A DNA stretch of 64,000 bases from UBA1858 sp965262455 (GCA_965262455.1 CBDHFH010000008.1:124001-188000); one strand, 5' to 3'; shown: positions 1 through 8,732, counted from the stretch's first letter. Notes: generated by a model from the sequence alone, not told the origin. A program made the numbers and translations.

Positions 1-597
1 TTTGTTGGTGGTGCAGTCACCTTTTCAGGTGGCGTGATCCTCAGAGATCCCGCAAATACGGATACTGATCCGATGGCGCCAACATTTTTTCCAGGCGTTT
101 ATTTTGGTACTGCGTTCTCACCAACAACATCGATTAACGAAGTAGGTTATGCCAATCCACTCACTATTAACATTGATGCTAGTGAAAATTTCACCAATGT
201 CAGCGGCTTACTGCTAAGTGGTTTAAATACTAATGCGCCTGAGTACACCGGAATGGAGCTTGCGAGTTATGAGGTTAGTTTCTTTAACGATAATACCTTG
301 TTAGGGACTGATAGCACGGGGGGTGTCGATTTTACTGATACTGCAACATTTGAATTCGACTCTTTCTCTATGGAAAGTGCAATCTTTGGTGCAGCTATTA
401 CACGTGTAGAAATCATGGCGAATCCATTTGACTTAAATTCGATGGATTCAATTATTCAGAATGAATGGGACTTTTTATTAGACTTCGTTAATTTCGAAGC
501 GGGTATGAATCCAGTGCCTGTTCCTGCGGCACTGCCTTTATTTATTAGTGCGCTTGTGGGTGGCTTTGTTATTGCTCGACCTAAGAAAAAGAATTAA
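1..597 (+). CDS. VPxPA-CTERM sorted exported protein, 5'-truncated
   Basis: The reading frame is open from base 1, so the gene starts left of the window; the GTG at 34 is only an internal codon. About 199 residues are visible. Most are acidic and rich in Thr, Asn and Ser, as in secreted beta-sandwich proteins. The C-terminus has the three-part exosortase signal: VPVPAALPLF, a hydrophobic segment (ISALVGGFVIA) and a basic tail RPKKKN. This matches the VPLPA/VPxPA variant of PEP-CTERM. Proteins of this class are exported, processed by an exosortase and often linked to exopolysaccharide, which fits the EPS locus at the far right of the window. The function of the body is not recognised. No exosortase gene is present here. 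Confidence 0.75.
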   Translation, partial: FVGGAVTFSGGVILRDPANTDTDPMAPTFFPGVYFGTAFSPTTSINEVGYANPLTINIDASENFTNVSGLLLSGLNTNAPEYTGMELASYEVSFFNDNTLLGTDSTGGVDFTDTATFEFDSFSMESAIFGAAITRVEIMANPFDLNSMDSIIQNEWDFLLDFVNFEAGMNPVPVPAALPLFISALVGGFVIARPKKKN

Positions 598-621
598 AAA
601 ATCAACTTCAAATTAGTCGAT

Positions 622-642
622 TATTGCTTAAGTCGAGCAATT
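622..642. terminator. weak hairpin between convergent genes
   Basis: ATTGCT (623-628) and AGCAAT (636-641) can form a 6-bp stem between the convergent sorted-protein gene and soxZ. The T-rich tract that follows (652-659) belongs to the soxZ end. It is a short stem, so termination is only inferred. Confidence 0.3.
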
Positions 643-651
643 AAAACTATT

Positions 652-972
652 TTATTTTTGCTTGATTTGAGTTTCCCCAGCACCTGTCGCGCCAAGATTG
701 TCTTTCCATTCAAGCTTGATTGTATCGCCTGCAGCACCACCTTTAATTTTAAAGGATAAGTATGGGTTCTTGGAAATACCTGTGCCCCAGTTGGCGTTCA
801 GTACTGCGTTGTCATTGTGCATAACAACAACTTCTTGAATATATTCAGCAGGGACTAATTCACCTGTCTCTTTATCTTTACGCGCACCAGTTTCCATTGG
901 ATGAGTCATGAGTGCTTTTACAGTAGTAATCCCATCTTTCAGGCTGGCTCTAATTTTTACTTTCTTTTCCAT
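652..972 (-). CDS. soxZ: SoxZ, thiosulfate-oxidation carrier subunit
   Basis: A 106-residue protein of the usual SoxZ length. It matches the family through the N-terminal KVKIRASLKDGITTVKALM block, the THPMETG segment and the C-terminal immunoglobulin-like part (GDTIKLEWKDN). SoxZ pairs with SoxY in the periplasm; the SoxYZ dimer carries sulfur intermediates on the SoxY C-terminal cysteine during thiosulfate oxidation. The gene lies 20 bp after soxY on the same strand, so the two are almost certainly cotranscribed. It has no signal peptide, as expected, because SoxZ is exported together with Tat-targeted SoxY. Other sox genes (A, X, B, C, D) are not in this window. Confidence 0.95.
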   Translation of the reverse strand: MEKKVKIRASLKDGITTVKALMTHPMETGARKDKETGELVPAEYIQEVVVMHNDNAVLNANWGTGISKNPYLSFKIKGGAAGDTIKLEWKDNLGATGAGETQIKQK

Positions 973-992
973 GTTTATTCCTTATGTCGATG

Positions 993-1445
993 TTATGCGC
1001 AGCCGCCTGCGGTGACTTTGACAGATTGTTTGGCGATGAACTTGCCGTCTGCAGTTTCTACAATGGCAATCACATCTGATGTCTCACGCATCTTCACACG
1101 AGTTGAGATTGAAGCTTCAATGTTTTCATTGATAAAGAAGGTGGAGATATAAGGGCGTGGATTATGTTCGACTAAAACACTAATCGTTTTTACATTCTCC
1201 ATGTCCGTTGAAATTGTAATAGGTACGGTTGCCCCGTTGCTTGCTATCTCAGGTGCGTCAATAGTGATGTCTCCTTCCTGAGGTTCGACGCCACCCGTGA
1301 CGATAGAAAATGCTTCAGCATATTCCGTTGTATCAAAAGATGCGGCTGGCCATTCTGCCAATACGCTTTTTGCGAAACCTGAAAGAGTAGTAAATATGGC
1401 ACCTAAAGAGCCAACTTTAATTGCATGTCGTCGTGATATTTTCAT
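993..1445 (-). CDS. soxY: SoxY, sulfur-carrying subunit with Tat signal
   Basis: A 150-residue protein. The N-terminus has a twin-arginine motif (SRRHAIKVG) and a hydrophobic segment with a likely cleavage near SVLA-EW, so it is a Tat substrate. The C-terminus ends in GGCA; the cysteine three from the end region is the sulfur-carrying residue of the SoxY family, whose usual ending is GGCGG or GGCG. The two distinguishing segments (EPQEGDITIDAPEIASNG and VLVEHNPRPYISTFF) agree with SoxY. It is followed by soxZ and preceded, 81 bp upstream on the same strand, by bepA. Only the YZ pair is seen, an arrangement also found away from the main sox operon in other sulfur oxidisers. Confidence 0.95.
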   Translation of the reverse strand: MKISRRHAIKVGSLGAIFTTLSGFAKSVLAEWPAASFDTTEYAEAFSIVTGGVEPQEGDITIDAPEIASNGATVPITISTDMENVKTISVLVEHNPRPYISTFFINENIEASISTRVKMRETSDVIAIVETADGKFIAKQSVKVTAGGCA

Positions 1446-1526
1446 AATTTCCCGTATATTTTGTGTGGTATATTGCTAGCTAAGCGGAGCGTATTTTATA
1501 CGTAACTCCAAAAATATGCTAAGTAT

Positions 1527-2984
1527 CTACTTATGTTTCTTCTGAAACTCCTTTAACAGCTCTTTTTTTGCTTGTATTCGAGCTTTGCTATGTTGATCGA
1601 TACCTGTTTGACGCTCAGCTATGAGTAAATGTTCCATTGCTGTGGTTAATCTTGCGTGCATTAGGTCATAATTTGCCAATGCTTCGTGGCTGCGCCAAGG
1701 CTGGCCCGCTTTATTAGCGGCATTGGCGCGTAAACGCTCAATAGCTGGGTTGCCAGTAATATCCTCAGAAATAATGTCCAGTTTGTCCAGAGCAGCTTTC
1801 GGGTTTTTATTTTCCAGCAAAGCGGTTGCGAGATAGTAAATCACTGCTTGATTTTGTGGATATAATGCATCCAAATCTTGCAACAATTTGACGGCTTGGT
1901 CTATTTGTCGATCAATAATGAGCGCTTGTGCTTTGGCGATAGCGACTGGAAAACGCTCATTTTCTGATGCCTCAATTTTTTCCAGAGCGGCGACAGATTG
2001 TTTGCCCCGTCCTAAGCGATTTAAAGCAATTGCATAAACATAGTAGCGAATATTGTTGGGTTCCTGCTGCAGCAATTTTGTGTAGCGTGAAACAAGGATA
2101 TTAGGGTCAGTAGAAATAGCTAACGTGCGCGCTTTGGCATATTCGAAATGTATGGTGTTTTCAATGTAGCGCCGATTGGAAAATTGTTCTGCACGCGTAA
2201 TAGAGTCGCTGATTCTTGATGTCGTCAGCGGATGGCTACGCAAGAATTCGGGGATTCTGCTTTGATTGATCTGCGAATGTGCATTGAGACGTTCAAAAAA
2301 CCGAGGCATGCCAAAAGGGTCTAGGTTGGCATTGATTAGTAATGACATGCCAATCCGGTCCGCTTCTTTCTCAAAGGCGCGACTATAAGCCAATGCAGAA
2401 TCCTGAAAAGCCCCTAAGGTTGCCGTTCCGGCTGCTTGACCGGCTTCCCCGCCATAGATTGTGGCGAGTACGGTTCCTAGCAGTGCAATGGTATTAAGTA
2501 CGCTTAACTTCTGCTGCCTAGAAAAACGCCGCGCGATATGGCGTTGTGAGACATGTGAAATTTCATGTGCTACAACGCTGGCAAGTTCAGACTCAGATTC
2601 ACTTAAAAGAAATAGCCCGCTGTTGATGGCGACAATACCGCCAGGCATTGCGAAAGCATTAATACGAGGATCAAAGACTAATCTGAAATAAAATGGGAAA
2701 TTAGAGTTGAGTCCGCCGGAAATGAGGCGTGTCCCTAGCGACTGTAAATAGTTACGTAACTCAGGGTCTTCAGAGACAGGAAGTCGTTGATTGACCTGCG
2801 TGAGTAAAATTTTGCCTAGCTCAATTTCTTGATTGACGCTTAAAATAGCGCTTGCTGGGTCACCAATATCAGGCAGGATGATATTGTAATCTTCTTCGCT
2901 GTGCCCCACTGTGAGAATAACATGGAGCAGAATGAGCGCTATCCAGAGGTAGATAATTTTTTTCAACGGTCTAGTTGAAGTCAA
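1527..2984 (-). CDS. bepA: BepA-type periplasmic M48 metalloprotease with TPRs
   Basis: A 485-residue protein, the length of BepA (YfgC). A signal anchor (residues about 10-28) precedes an M48 peptidase domain with the zinc motif HEISH at 140-144 and the third-ligand segment EKEADRIG near 205-212. The C-terminal half is helical TPR. In E. coli this protein degrades or helps mature stalled LptD and other outer-membrane proteins. The start is TTG at 2984 with GAGAA upstream; no ATG is available before the catalytic domain. It is transcribed divergently from tusA and sits upstream of soxYZ, which could be read from the same message. Confidence 0.9.
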   Translation of the reverse strand: MTSTRPLKKIIYLWIALILLHVILTVGHSEEDYNIILPDIGDPASAILSVNQEIELGKILLTQVNQRLPVSEDPELRNYLQSLGTRLISGGLNSNFPFYFRLVFDPRINAFAMPGGIVAINSGLFLLSESESELASVVAHEISHVSQRHIARRFSRQQKLSVLNTIALLGTVLATIYGGEAGQAAGTATLGAFQDSALAYSRAFEKEADRIGMSLLINANLDPFGMPRFFERLNAHSQINQSRIPEFLRSHPLTTSRISDSITRAEQFSNRRYIENTIHFEYAKARTLAISTDPNILVSRYTKLLQQEPNNIRYYVYAIALNRLGRGKQSVAALEKIEASENERFPVAIAKAQALIIDRQIDQAVKLLQDLDALYPQNQAVIYYLATALLENKNPKAALDKLDIISEDITGNPAIERLRANAANKAGQPWRSHEALANYDLMHARLTTAMEHLLIAERQTGIDQHSKARIQAKKELLKEFQKKHK

Positions 2985-3224
2985 CGAAGTTCTCTAAGTT
3001 ATATAGATGAGGTTACACACAAGGCTTGCGTGGTTATAGGTGCTACACAATTGTTATGCACAAGACCAATGCTCGCATTAAATTATGACATAAGCTTAAT
3101 CCCATTTTTGAGGAGAGAAAGCTTATTTGCCATACCTTATTTACTCTGACTTAGGTAAGACGTGTTAATTCAACTACCCCCAATTCAGGGTTGTGATCGA
3201 TTTCAAACGGGGTCAGGTGCTTGC

Positions 3225-3253
3225 TTGACTATGTATAGGGGCTTAATCATAAT
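3225..3253 (+). promoter_or_regulatory. sigma70-like promoter upstream of tusA
   Basis: TTGACT (3225-3230) and CATAAT (3248-3253) are separated by 17 bp, close to the sigma70 consensus. It points toward tusA, whose start is about 150 bp further on. The rest of the 2985-3408 divergent gap shows no gene. Confidence 0.55.
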
Positions 3254-3408
3254 ATCACGTTGTTCTAATATACAGTTTCTGCATCGGGGCAGAGATGGAT
3301 AGACAGCGTTCATCCGGTTATCGTTTTTGGTTATTTGGCTGGACGAATTTTTATGTAATATTCTATTACTTTAATTTTACGGCTTAGATACTAACGGAGG
3401 TCCTGTCA

Positions 3409-3639
3409 ATGGCAGATTTTGATCAAGAATTAGATGCGAGCGGGTTAAATTGCCCATTACCTATTTTACGTGCCAAAAAATCACTCTCTGGCTTAGAAAG
3501 TGGTCAGGTACTACGCATCGTTGCAACTGATCCTGGTTCGGTCAAAGATTTTGAAGCGTTTGCCAAGCAAACGGGTAATGAATTGCTTGAGTCCACAGAA
3601 GATGGTGGAAAATTCCAGTTTTTAGTTAAGAAAAAGTAA
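3409..3639 (+). CDS. tusA: TusA-family sulfurtransferase
   Basis: A 76-residue protein with the TusA/SirA motif: Cys15 followed by PLP (NCPLPILRAKK). The cysteine carries persulfide sulfur for tRNA thiolation, or in sulfur oxidisers for cytoplasmic sulfur trafficking to the Dsr or Hdr systems. The start ATG has a strong ribosome site (ACGGAGG, 3393-3399). Two TusA types exist, and the short alone gene does not show which one this is; the nearby soxYZ makes a role in dissimilatory sulfur handling possible. Confidence 0.9.
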   Translation: MADFDQELDASGLNCPLPILRAKKSLSGLESGQVLRIVATDPGSVKDFEAFAKQTGNELLESTEDGGKFQFLVKKK

Positions 3640-3802
3640 GCATTACCACTTAACATTTATAAAATCCAAGTTGGGTTGTTCATACTGGCTGAGCACTGCT
3701 TGTCTTTTTGGTGTTCAGAATGATTTGGTCGTGTATGAATATATGATGGCTAGCTTCGGTATGATAATAAGGCACTGCGAAATCTATCGCGTGTGATAAT
3801 AA

Positions 3803-4294
3803 ATGCGCCATATAATTTCAATATTGTTGGAAAATGAGGCCGGGGCTCTATCTAGAGTCTCAGGCTTGTTTTCTGCGCGTGCCTACAATATTGCCTCTCT
3901 TACAGTGGCACCCACAGTCGATCCGACCATCTCAAGAATCACAGTTGTGGCTCAAGGTGAAGATGCGGTTGTGCAACAAATCATTAAGCAGCTTAATAAG
4001 CTGGTCGATGTAATCGGGGTTATGGATCTTACCGATAATGAACATTTTGAGCGTGAGATCATGCTAGTCAAGGTTGCTCCTAAAGGTGCACAGGAGGATC
4101 GTATTAATAGTGTGATTCAGGAACTTTCAGCACGCCAACTCGAGACTGAAGAAGATATTGTTACCTTGGAAATTACCAACAATGGCCTCAAGCTGAATGA
4201 GGCAATTGAGAAATTGAAACCGTTTAATATTATTGAAGTTGTGAGATCGGGTGCAGTTGGTATTGGCAGCGGTAATTCCCTATTAACCATCTAA
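3803..4294 (+). CDS. ilvN: acetolactate synthase small (regulatory) subunit
   Basis: A 163-residue protein matching IlvH/IlvN along its length. An N-terminal ACT domain (residues 1-75, RHIISILLENEAGALSRVSG) is followed by the C-terminal ALS regulatory domain (EIMLVKV through VEVVRSGAVG). It binds the catalytic subunit and gives valine feedback inhibition. It is followed 55 bp later by ilvC on the same strand. The catalytic subunit gene (ilvB/ilvI) normally sits directly upstream, but here the upstream gene is tusA, so the large subunit must be elsewhere. Confidence 0.95.
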   Translation: MRHIISILLENEAGALSRVSGLFSARAYNIASLTVAPTVDPTISRITVVAQGEDAVVQQIIKQLNKLVDVIGVMDLTDNEHFEREIMLVKVAPKGAQEDRINSVIQELSARQLETEEDIVTLEITNNGLKLNEAIEKLKPFNIIEVVRSGAVGIGSGNSLLTI

Positions 4295-4349
4295 TGATGA
4301 AGAATTTAATAAATACACTGAAATATTAAAGTTTAGTTAGGAGATAAGC

Positions 4350-5366
4350 ATGAACGTTTATTACGATAAAGACGCAGACCTTTCCATCATACAGGGGAAG
4401 AAAGTCGCGATATTAGGCTATGGTTCGCAAGGCCATGCGCACGCGAACAATCTTAAAGAGTCTGGTGTATCTGTCGTTGTTGGCTTACGTCCCAATTCTC
4501 AGTCTGCAGCAAAGGCGCAAGCAGCAGGCTTAGAAGTTAAATCAATTGAAGATGCCGTCGCTAGTTCAGATCTTATAATGATACTCGCACCTGACGAACA
4601 TCAGGCGGCACTGTATAGAGACCAGATTGCACCTAATATTAAACAAGGGGCAACAATCGCTTTTGCACATGGTTTTAATATTCACTTTGAGCAAATAGAG
4701 CCACGCGAAGACATTGACGTCATTATGATTGCACCGAAAGGACCAGGTCATCTGGTCCGTTCAACTTATAAGGAAGGCGGCGGCGTGCCTACTCTTATTG
4801 CCGTGTTCCAAGATGCCTCAGGCGCGGCACAAAAAACAGCGCTGTCATATGCATCCGCGAATGGCGGCGGGCGTGCAGGAATTATTGAAACAACGTTCCG
4901 CGAGGAAACTGAAACCGATTTATTCGGTGAACAGGCAGTACTTTGTGGCGGTGCTACGGCGCTTGTTCAAGCCGGTTTTGAGACCTTAACTGAAGCGGGA
5001 TATGCGCCTGAGATGGCATATTTTGAATGTTTGCATGAGCTCAAGTTAATTGTTGATTTGATGTATCAGGGCGGCATTGCCAACATGCGATACTCAATTT
5101 CAAATACTGCTGAGTATGGAGATTTAACCCGAGGTCCTCGTGTTGTTACCGATGAGACTAAAGCCGAGATGAGTAAAATTTTAGATGAGATTCAATCGGG
5201 TAAATTTGCGCGTGAATTTATTTTGGAAAATCAGGCGGGTGCGGCTACCTTGAAAGCAATGCGTCGACGTGGGCGTGAGCATCCGATTGAAGAAGTCGGT
5301 GAAAAACTGCGTGGCATGATGCCTTGGATCAAAGAAAATCAGTTGGTTGATAAATCAAAGAACTAA
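4350..5366 (+). CDS. ilvC: ketol-acid reductoisomerase (class I)
   Basis: A 338-residue protein, the length of short class I KARI. The Rossmann motif GYGSQGHAHANNL at about residues 23-35 binds NADPH. The knotted C-terminal domain keeps the magnesium and substrate acidic residues (FGEQAVLCGG and ECLHELKLIVDLMY). It converts 2-acetolactate and 2-aceto-2-hydroxybutyrate to the dihydroxy acids of the valine, isoleucine and leucine pathways. Ribosome site TTAGGAGA precedes the ATG. It stands with ilvN and near leuA, so most of the branched-chain genes in this window are close together. Confidence 0.97.
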   Translation: MNVYYDKDADLSIIQGKKVAILGYGSQGHAHANNLKESGVSVVVGLRPNSQSAAKAQAAGLEVKSIEDAVASSDLIMILAPDEHQAALYRDQIAPNIKQGATIAFAHGFNIHFEQIEPREDIDVIMIAPKGPGHLVRSTYKEGGGVPTLIAVFQDASGAAQKTALSYASANGGGRAGIIETTFREETETDLFGEQAVLCGGATALVQAGFETLTEAGYAPEMAYFECLHELKLIVDLMYQGGIANMRYSISNTAEYGDLTRGPRVVTDETKAEMSKILDEIQSGKFAREFILENQAGAATLKAMRRRGREHPIEEVGEKLRGMMPWIKENQLVDKSKN

Positions 5367-5419
5367 CTGTCTTACAAGTAAGTTAGGCCTGAAATTAACG
5401 CGCCTTACTATCTAGCGAT

Positions 5420-6019
5420 ATGCTGCCCATCGCTAAAGAGTTTCAATCCGTATTTATCATAGGCACGCTGATACTTATCAGCGTGCAATTTATGTGGGGT
5501 AATTATTTCACTTTTTTGTGGTTACCCTGGTTCCTCATGCTATTTTTTCTGCGCGATTTTCACCGTGATATTCCGCCTATACCACTGGCTGCGATTAGTC
5601 CTGTCGACGGTGAAGTAGAAAATATTCGTACTGTGCCTAATCCTTATCTCGACTCAACGTCTTGTTGTTACACTATCCAACAGTCCCACTTGGGAGAATT
5701 TAATATGCATAGCCCCACGGAAGGCAAAGTTGAGCAACTTTGGGTGCGCGTGCCGGATACAGATCAAAAAGCATTGTCATATTGGATTCAAACAGATGAA
5801 CAGGATGATGTTATTGTTCATGTCGAACTCAATGAGTACTGGCAACATGGCAGTACCACTTTGCATCCAGGAGAGCGCGTTGGTCAGGGCCGACGTTGTG
5901 GTTTTGTTGCTGTCGGGTGTAAAGTCCATATATATTTACCAGAGAATATTCAGAAAGTGGCTCAGATCGGTGACAGAGTTATTGCTGGTAAAAACATTGT
6001 TGGACAATTTGTCCATTAA
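5420..6019 (+). CDS. short phosphatidylserine-decarboxylase-like protein with Cys at the pyruvoyl site
   Basis: A 199-residue protein with a double hydrophobic N-terminus (residues about 10-43) and the family blocks of the short PSD type: LRDFHRDIPP, ISPVDGEV (60-66), NMHSPTEGKV (96-104 with His97) and a C-terminal block VGCKVHIYLP with IGDRVIAGKNIVG. In active short PSDs this last block reads GS(R/T)V, where the serine self-cleaves into the pyruvoyl cofactor. Here it is Gly166-Cys167. It is 37 bp upstream of pssA, so it clearly belongs to phosphatidylserine metabolism. Either Cys supports processing, or the protein is an inactive or altered paralogue. A regular Psd may exist elsewhere. Confidence 0.75.
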   Translation: MLPIAKEFQSVFIIGTLILISVQFMWGNYFTFLWLPWFLMLFFLRDFHRDIPPIPLAAISPVDGEVENIRTVPNPYLDSTSCCYTIQQSHLGEFNMHSPTEGKVEQLWVRVPDTDQKALSYWIQTDEQDDVIVHVELNEYWQHGSTTLHPGERVGQGRRCGFVAVGCKVHIYLPENIQKVAQIGDRVIAGKNIVGQFVH

Positions 6020-6056
6020 AGATAATTTGCACATTTAAGCTAAAGCGTAAAAACAG

Positions 6057-6833
6057 ATGTCAGAGAACCCAAAGACAAAAAAAGGCATATATTTATTGCC
6101 TAACCTTTTAACGACAGGCGCACTGTTCGCAGGTTTTTATGCCATCGTATCTGCCAACTTAGGACGCTTTGAACAAGCTGCAGTGGCTGTGTTTATTGCG
6201 ATGGTGTTAGATGGTCTTGATGGGCGTGTCGCGCGACTAACAAACACTGAAAGTAGCTTTGGGAAAGAATATGACAGCTTGTCAGATGTTATATCGTTTG
6301 GTTTGGCCCCGGCACTGGTTATGTTTGAGTGGTCTTTGCAACATGTCATTTATGAAGGCTGGTTGTTACAAAAACTAGGTTGGTTAGCTGCATTTTTCTA
6401 TGCGGCAGCCACAGCATTACGTCTCGCACGCTTCAATTCCCGAAGTGCTGATCAAGATAAAAAGTTCTTTCAAGGCTTACCCAGTCCAGCGGCTGCTGGT
6501 GTGATGTTGGGCTTTGTGTGGGCATGTCATGATTTGCGCTATACCGGCGCAGATTTATGGTTTTTTGCTTTTGGTCTAACGCTTGTATCAGGTGGGCTGA
6601 TGGTAAGTAATTTTAGTTTTTATAGTTTTAAGGAATTTGACGTTAGAAACAAAGTTCCTTTTATGGCAATGCTAGCAATTGTTGGTGTATTTATTCTTGC
6701 TTCAATTGATCCACCAAAACTAATGTTTGCAGTATTTTTAGTCTATGCTTTGTCTGGCCCGATCACATATGTTGTACGTTTATTTAAGAAACGCCTACGT
6801 CTAGCTAATAATCGCGAAAAGATTACAAAATAA
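6057..6833 (+). CDS. pssA: CDP-diacylglycerol-serine O-phosphatidyltransferase
   Basis: A 258-residue integral membrane protein of the CDP-alcohol phosphatidyltransferase family. The signature is present at 52-77: LDGLDGRVARLTN followed by FGKEYDSLSD, with Asp52, Asp55, Asp73 and Asp77 as metal and catalytic residues. Several hydrophobic helices follow. It makes phosphatidylserine from CDP-diacylglycerol and serine in the inner membrane. This is the membrane-bound type II enzyme, unlike the soluble E. coli PssA. It directly follows the PSD-like gene. Confidence 0.92.
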   Translation: MSENPKTKKGIYLLPNLLTTGALFAGFYAIVSANLGRFEQAAVAVFIAMVLDGLDGRVARLTNTESSFGKEYDSLSDVISFGLAPALVMFEWSLQHVIYEGWLLQKLGWLAAFFYAAATALRLARFNSRSADQDKKFFQGLPSPAAAGVMLGFVWACHDLRYTGADLWFFAFGLTLVSGGLMVSNFSFYSFKEFDVRNKVPFMAMLAIVGVFILASIDPPKLMFAVFLVYALSGPITYVVRLFKKRLRLANNREKITK

Positions 6834-7184
6834 GCATTGCAAAGTTGCGCTACTTAGATATAGTAGCAGGCATGTACGAAGCGCAAATCACAATCTGTCC
6901 ACATTACACTGGCGAAGCATTAGCCCCGTCTTGCGCATCTCTATTTGCATTATTTTTATTGCTGCCGCGTTAGCGGCCTATCTCTATACCTGGCGAGGTC
7001 AAACGCTCAATGCTATTCACGAATCCTAATCATGCAACAAATGTTGCTAAGATCCCGAGCAAGTGTCGTATCTTCACAACCTCCTCATAATTCGTGTGAA
7101 GCTTAATCAAAATTTACAATATACTTATGGAATTATACGCGGGCTGTTAGTAAGGATAACAGGCTGGAAAATGGAGCAAGAAAA
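6834..7184 (+). promoter_or_regulatory. leuA leader region with a Leu-rich mini-ORF and competing hairpins
   Basis: This 351-bp gap before leuA holds a 33-codon ORF at 6872-6973. Its last ten residues contain five leucines (SLFALFLLLPR then stop). The stop lies in a GC hairpin (GCCGC 6964-6968, GCGGC 6973-6977). Two later hairpins share a strand and exclude each other: GCAACA/TGTTGC (7034-7047) and TTGCT/AGCAA (7044-7062). CTTCAC/GTGAAG pair at 7072-7101. This resembles a leu attenuator, but there is no clean U-run and the mini-ORF ribosome site is poor. An overlapping frame reads as a hydrophobic stretch that could be a gene remnant. Confidence 0.35.
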
Positions 7185-8732
7185 ATGGGTGCAAAAGATA
7201 GATTAATAATTTTTGATACAACCTTGAGAGATGGCGAGCAGAGTCCAGGCGCGTCCATGACCAAGGATGAAAAATTACATATTGCCAAGTCCTTGGAGAG
7301 GATGAAGGTTGACGTGATCGAAGCGGGGTTTCCTATTGCAAGTCCTGGTGATTTTGATTCTGTTAAAGCAGTTGCTGCGGCAGTGTCGGATAGTACAGTG
7401 TGTGGATTAGCGCGTGCACTTGATCGTGATATCGATCGTGCAGGTGAAGCGCTTAAAGAAGCGAAATCCAGTCGTATACATACATTTATTGCAACATCAC
7501 CCATTCATATGGAGCGCAAGTTACGCATGCAGCCTGATCAAGTGGTTGAGCAAGCGATAGCTGCGATTAAACGAGCCAGCAAATATACCGACAACATTGA
7601 ATTTTCACCCGAAGATGCGGGTCGTTCGGAATTGGATTTCTTATGTCGCATTATTGAAAAAGTGATTGATGCAGGTGCGCGTACAATTAATATCCCGGAT
7701 ACAGTTGGCTACAATATTCCTCAACAATTTGGTGATTTGGTCGGGAATTTGATTGAAAGAATTCCAAATTCAGATAAAGCAGTATTCTCCGTTCATTGCC
7801 ATAACGACTTAGGGCTTGCAGTGTCTAACTCACTGGCTGCGGTCATGAAGGGTGCACGCCAAGTAGAATGTACCATTAATGGTTTAGGAGAGCGTGCTGG
7901 TAATGCTGCACTAGAAGAAATTGTCATGACTGTACGCACACGGCAAGATGTGTTCACCTGTGATACGAATATTGATACGACCCAAATAGTTTCAGCCTCT
8001 CGACTTGTGTCAACCGTGACAGGTTTTCCAGTGCAGCCAAACAAAGCAATTGTTGGGGCAAATGCATTTGCACACGAATCAGGTATTCACCAAGATGGCG
8101 TACTTAAAGCACGCGAAACTTATGAAATTATGCGCGCTGAAGATGTCGGTTGGAATGAAAATCGTATGGTATTGGGTAAGCACTCGGGTAGAAATGCCTT
8201 CAAATCTCGTCTCAGTGAATTGGGTATTGAGTTTGATACGGATGAAGATTTGAATCGTGCTTTTACTGCGTTTAAAGATCTTGCAGATAAAAAACATGAA
8301 ATCTTTGATGAAGATTTATTTGCTTTAGTTGCTGATGATGACACGCATCTAGATGAGAAATATAAATTAGTCTCACTACGCGTATATTCTGACACAGCGA
8401 AAGTACCAGATGCCGATCTTGTACTAGCTGTTGATGGTGAAGAGAAGTCTGCCAATGCGGGAGGAGGAGGCCCCGTGGATGCTGCATTTCAAGCGATTGA
8501 GATGATTGCTGATAGTCATACTAAATTGCAATTATATTCTGTTAATAGCATCACCAGTGGTACAGATGCACAAGGTGAAGTCACGGTGCGTTTGGATAAA
8601 GACGGGCGTATTGTCAATGGTCATGGTGCAGATACTGATATCGTCATTGCTTCGGTCAAAGCGTATTTGAATGCACTGAATAAAATTAACTTTGTCACTG
8701 AGCGTAAACATCCGCAACATGGCAGAGTGTAA
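7185..8732 (+). CDS. leuA: 2-isopropylmalate synthase
   Basis: A 515-residue protein of the usual bacterial LeuA length. The HMGL-like catalytic barrel opens with DTTLRDGEQSPG (11-22) and carries the metal motif HCHNDLG near residue 205. The C-terminal LeuA allosteric domain (about 390-505) binds leucine for feedback control. It condenses acetyl-CoA with 2-oxoisovalerate, the first committed step to leucine. ATG at 7185 has GGAGCAAG upstream. The long leader before it may control expression. leuBCD are not in the window. Confidence 0.96.
   Translation: MGAKDRLIIFDTTLRDGEQSPGASMTKDEKLHIAKSLERMKVDVIEAGFPIASPGDFDSVKAVAAAVSDSTVCGLARALDRDIDRAGEALKEAKSSRIHTFIATSPIHMERKLRMQPDQVVEQAIAAIKRASKYTDNIEFSPEDAGRSELDFLCRIIEKVIDAGARTINIPDTVGYNIPQQFGDLVGNLIERIPNSDKAVFSVHCHNDLGLAVSNSLAAVMKGARQVECTINGLGERAGNAALEEIVMTVRTRQDVFTCDTNIDTTQIVSASRLVSTVTGFPVQPNKAIVGANAFAHESGIHQDGVLKARETYEIMRAEDVGWNENRMVLGKHSGRNAFKSRLSELGIEFDTDEDLNRAFTAFKDLADKKHEIFDEDLFALVADDDTHLDEKYKLVSLRVYSDTAKVPDADLVLAVDGEEKSANAGGGGPVDAAFQAIEMIADSHTKLQLYSVNSITSGTDAQGEVTVRLDKDGRIVNGHGADTDIVIASVKAYLNALNKINFVTERKHPQHGRV

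Noticed and set aside
5362..5390. Terminator after ilvC (CTAACT/AGTTAG)
   Set aside because: The stem is short and has no T-run; the next gene is close.
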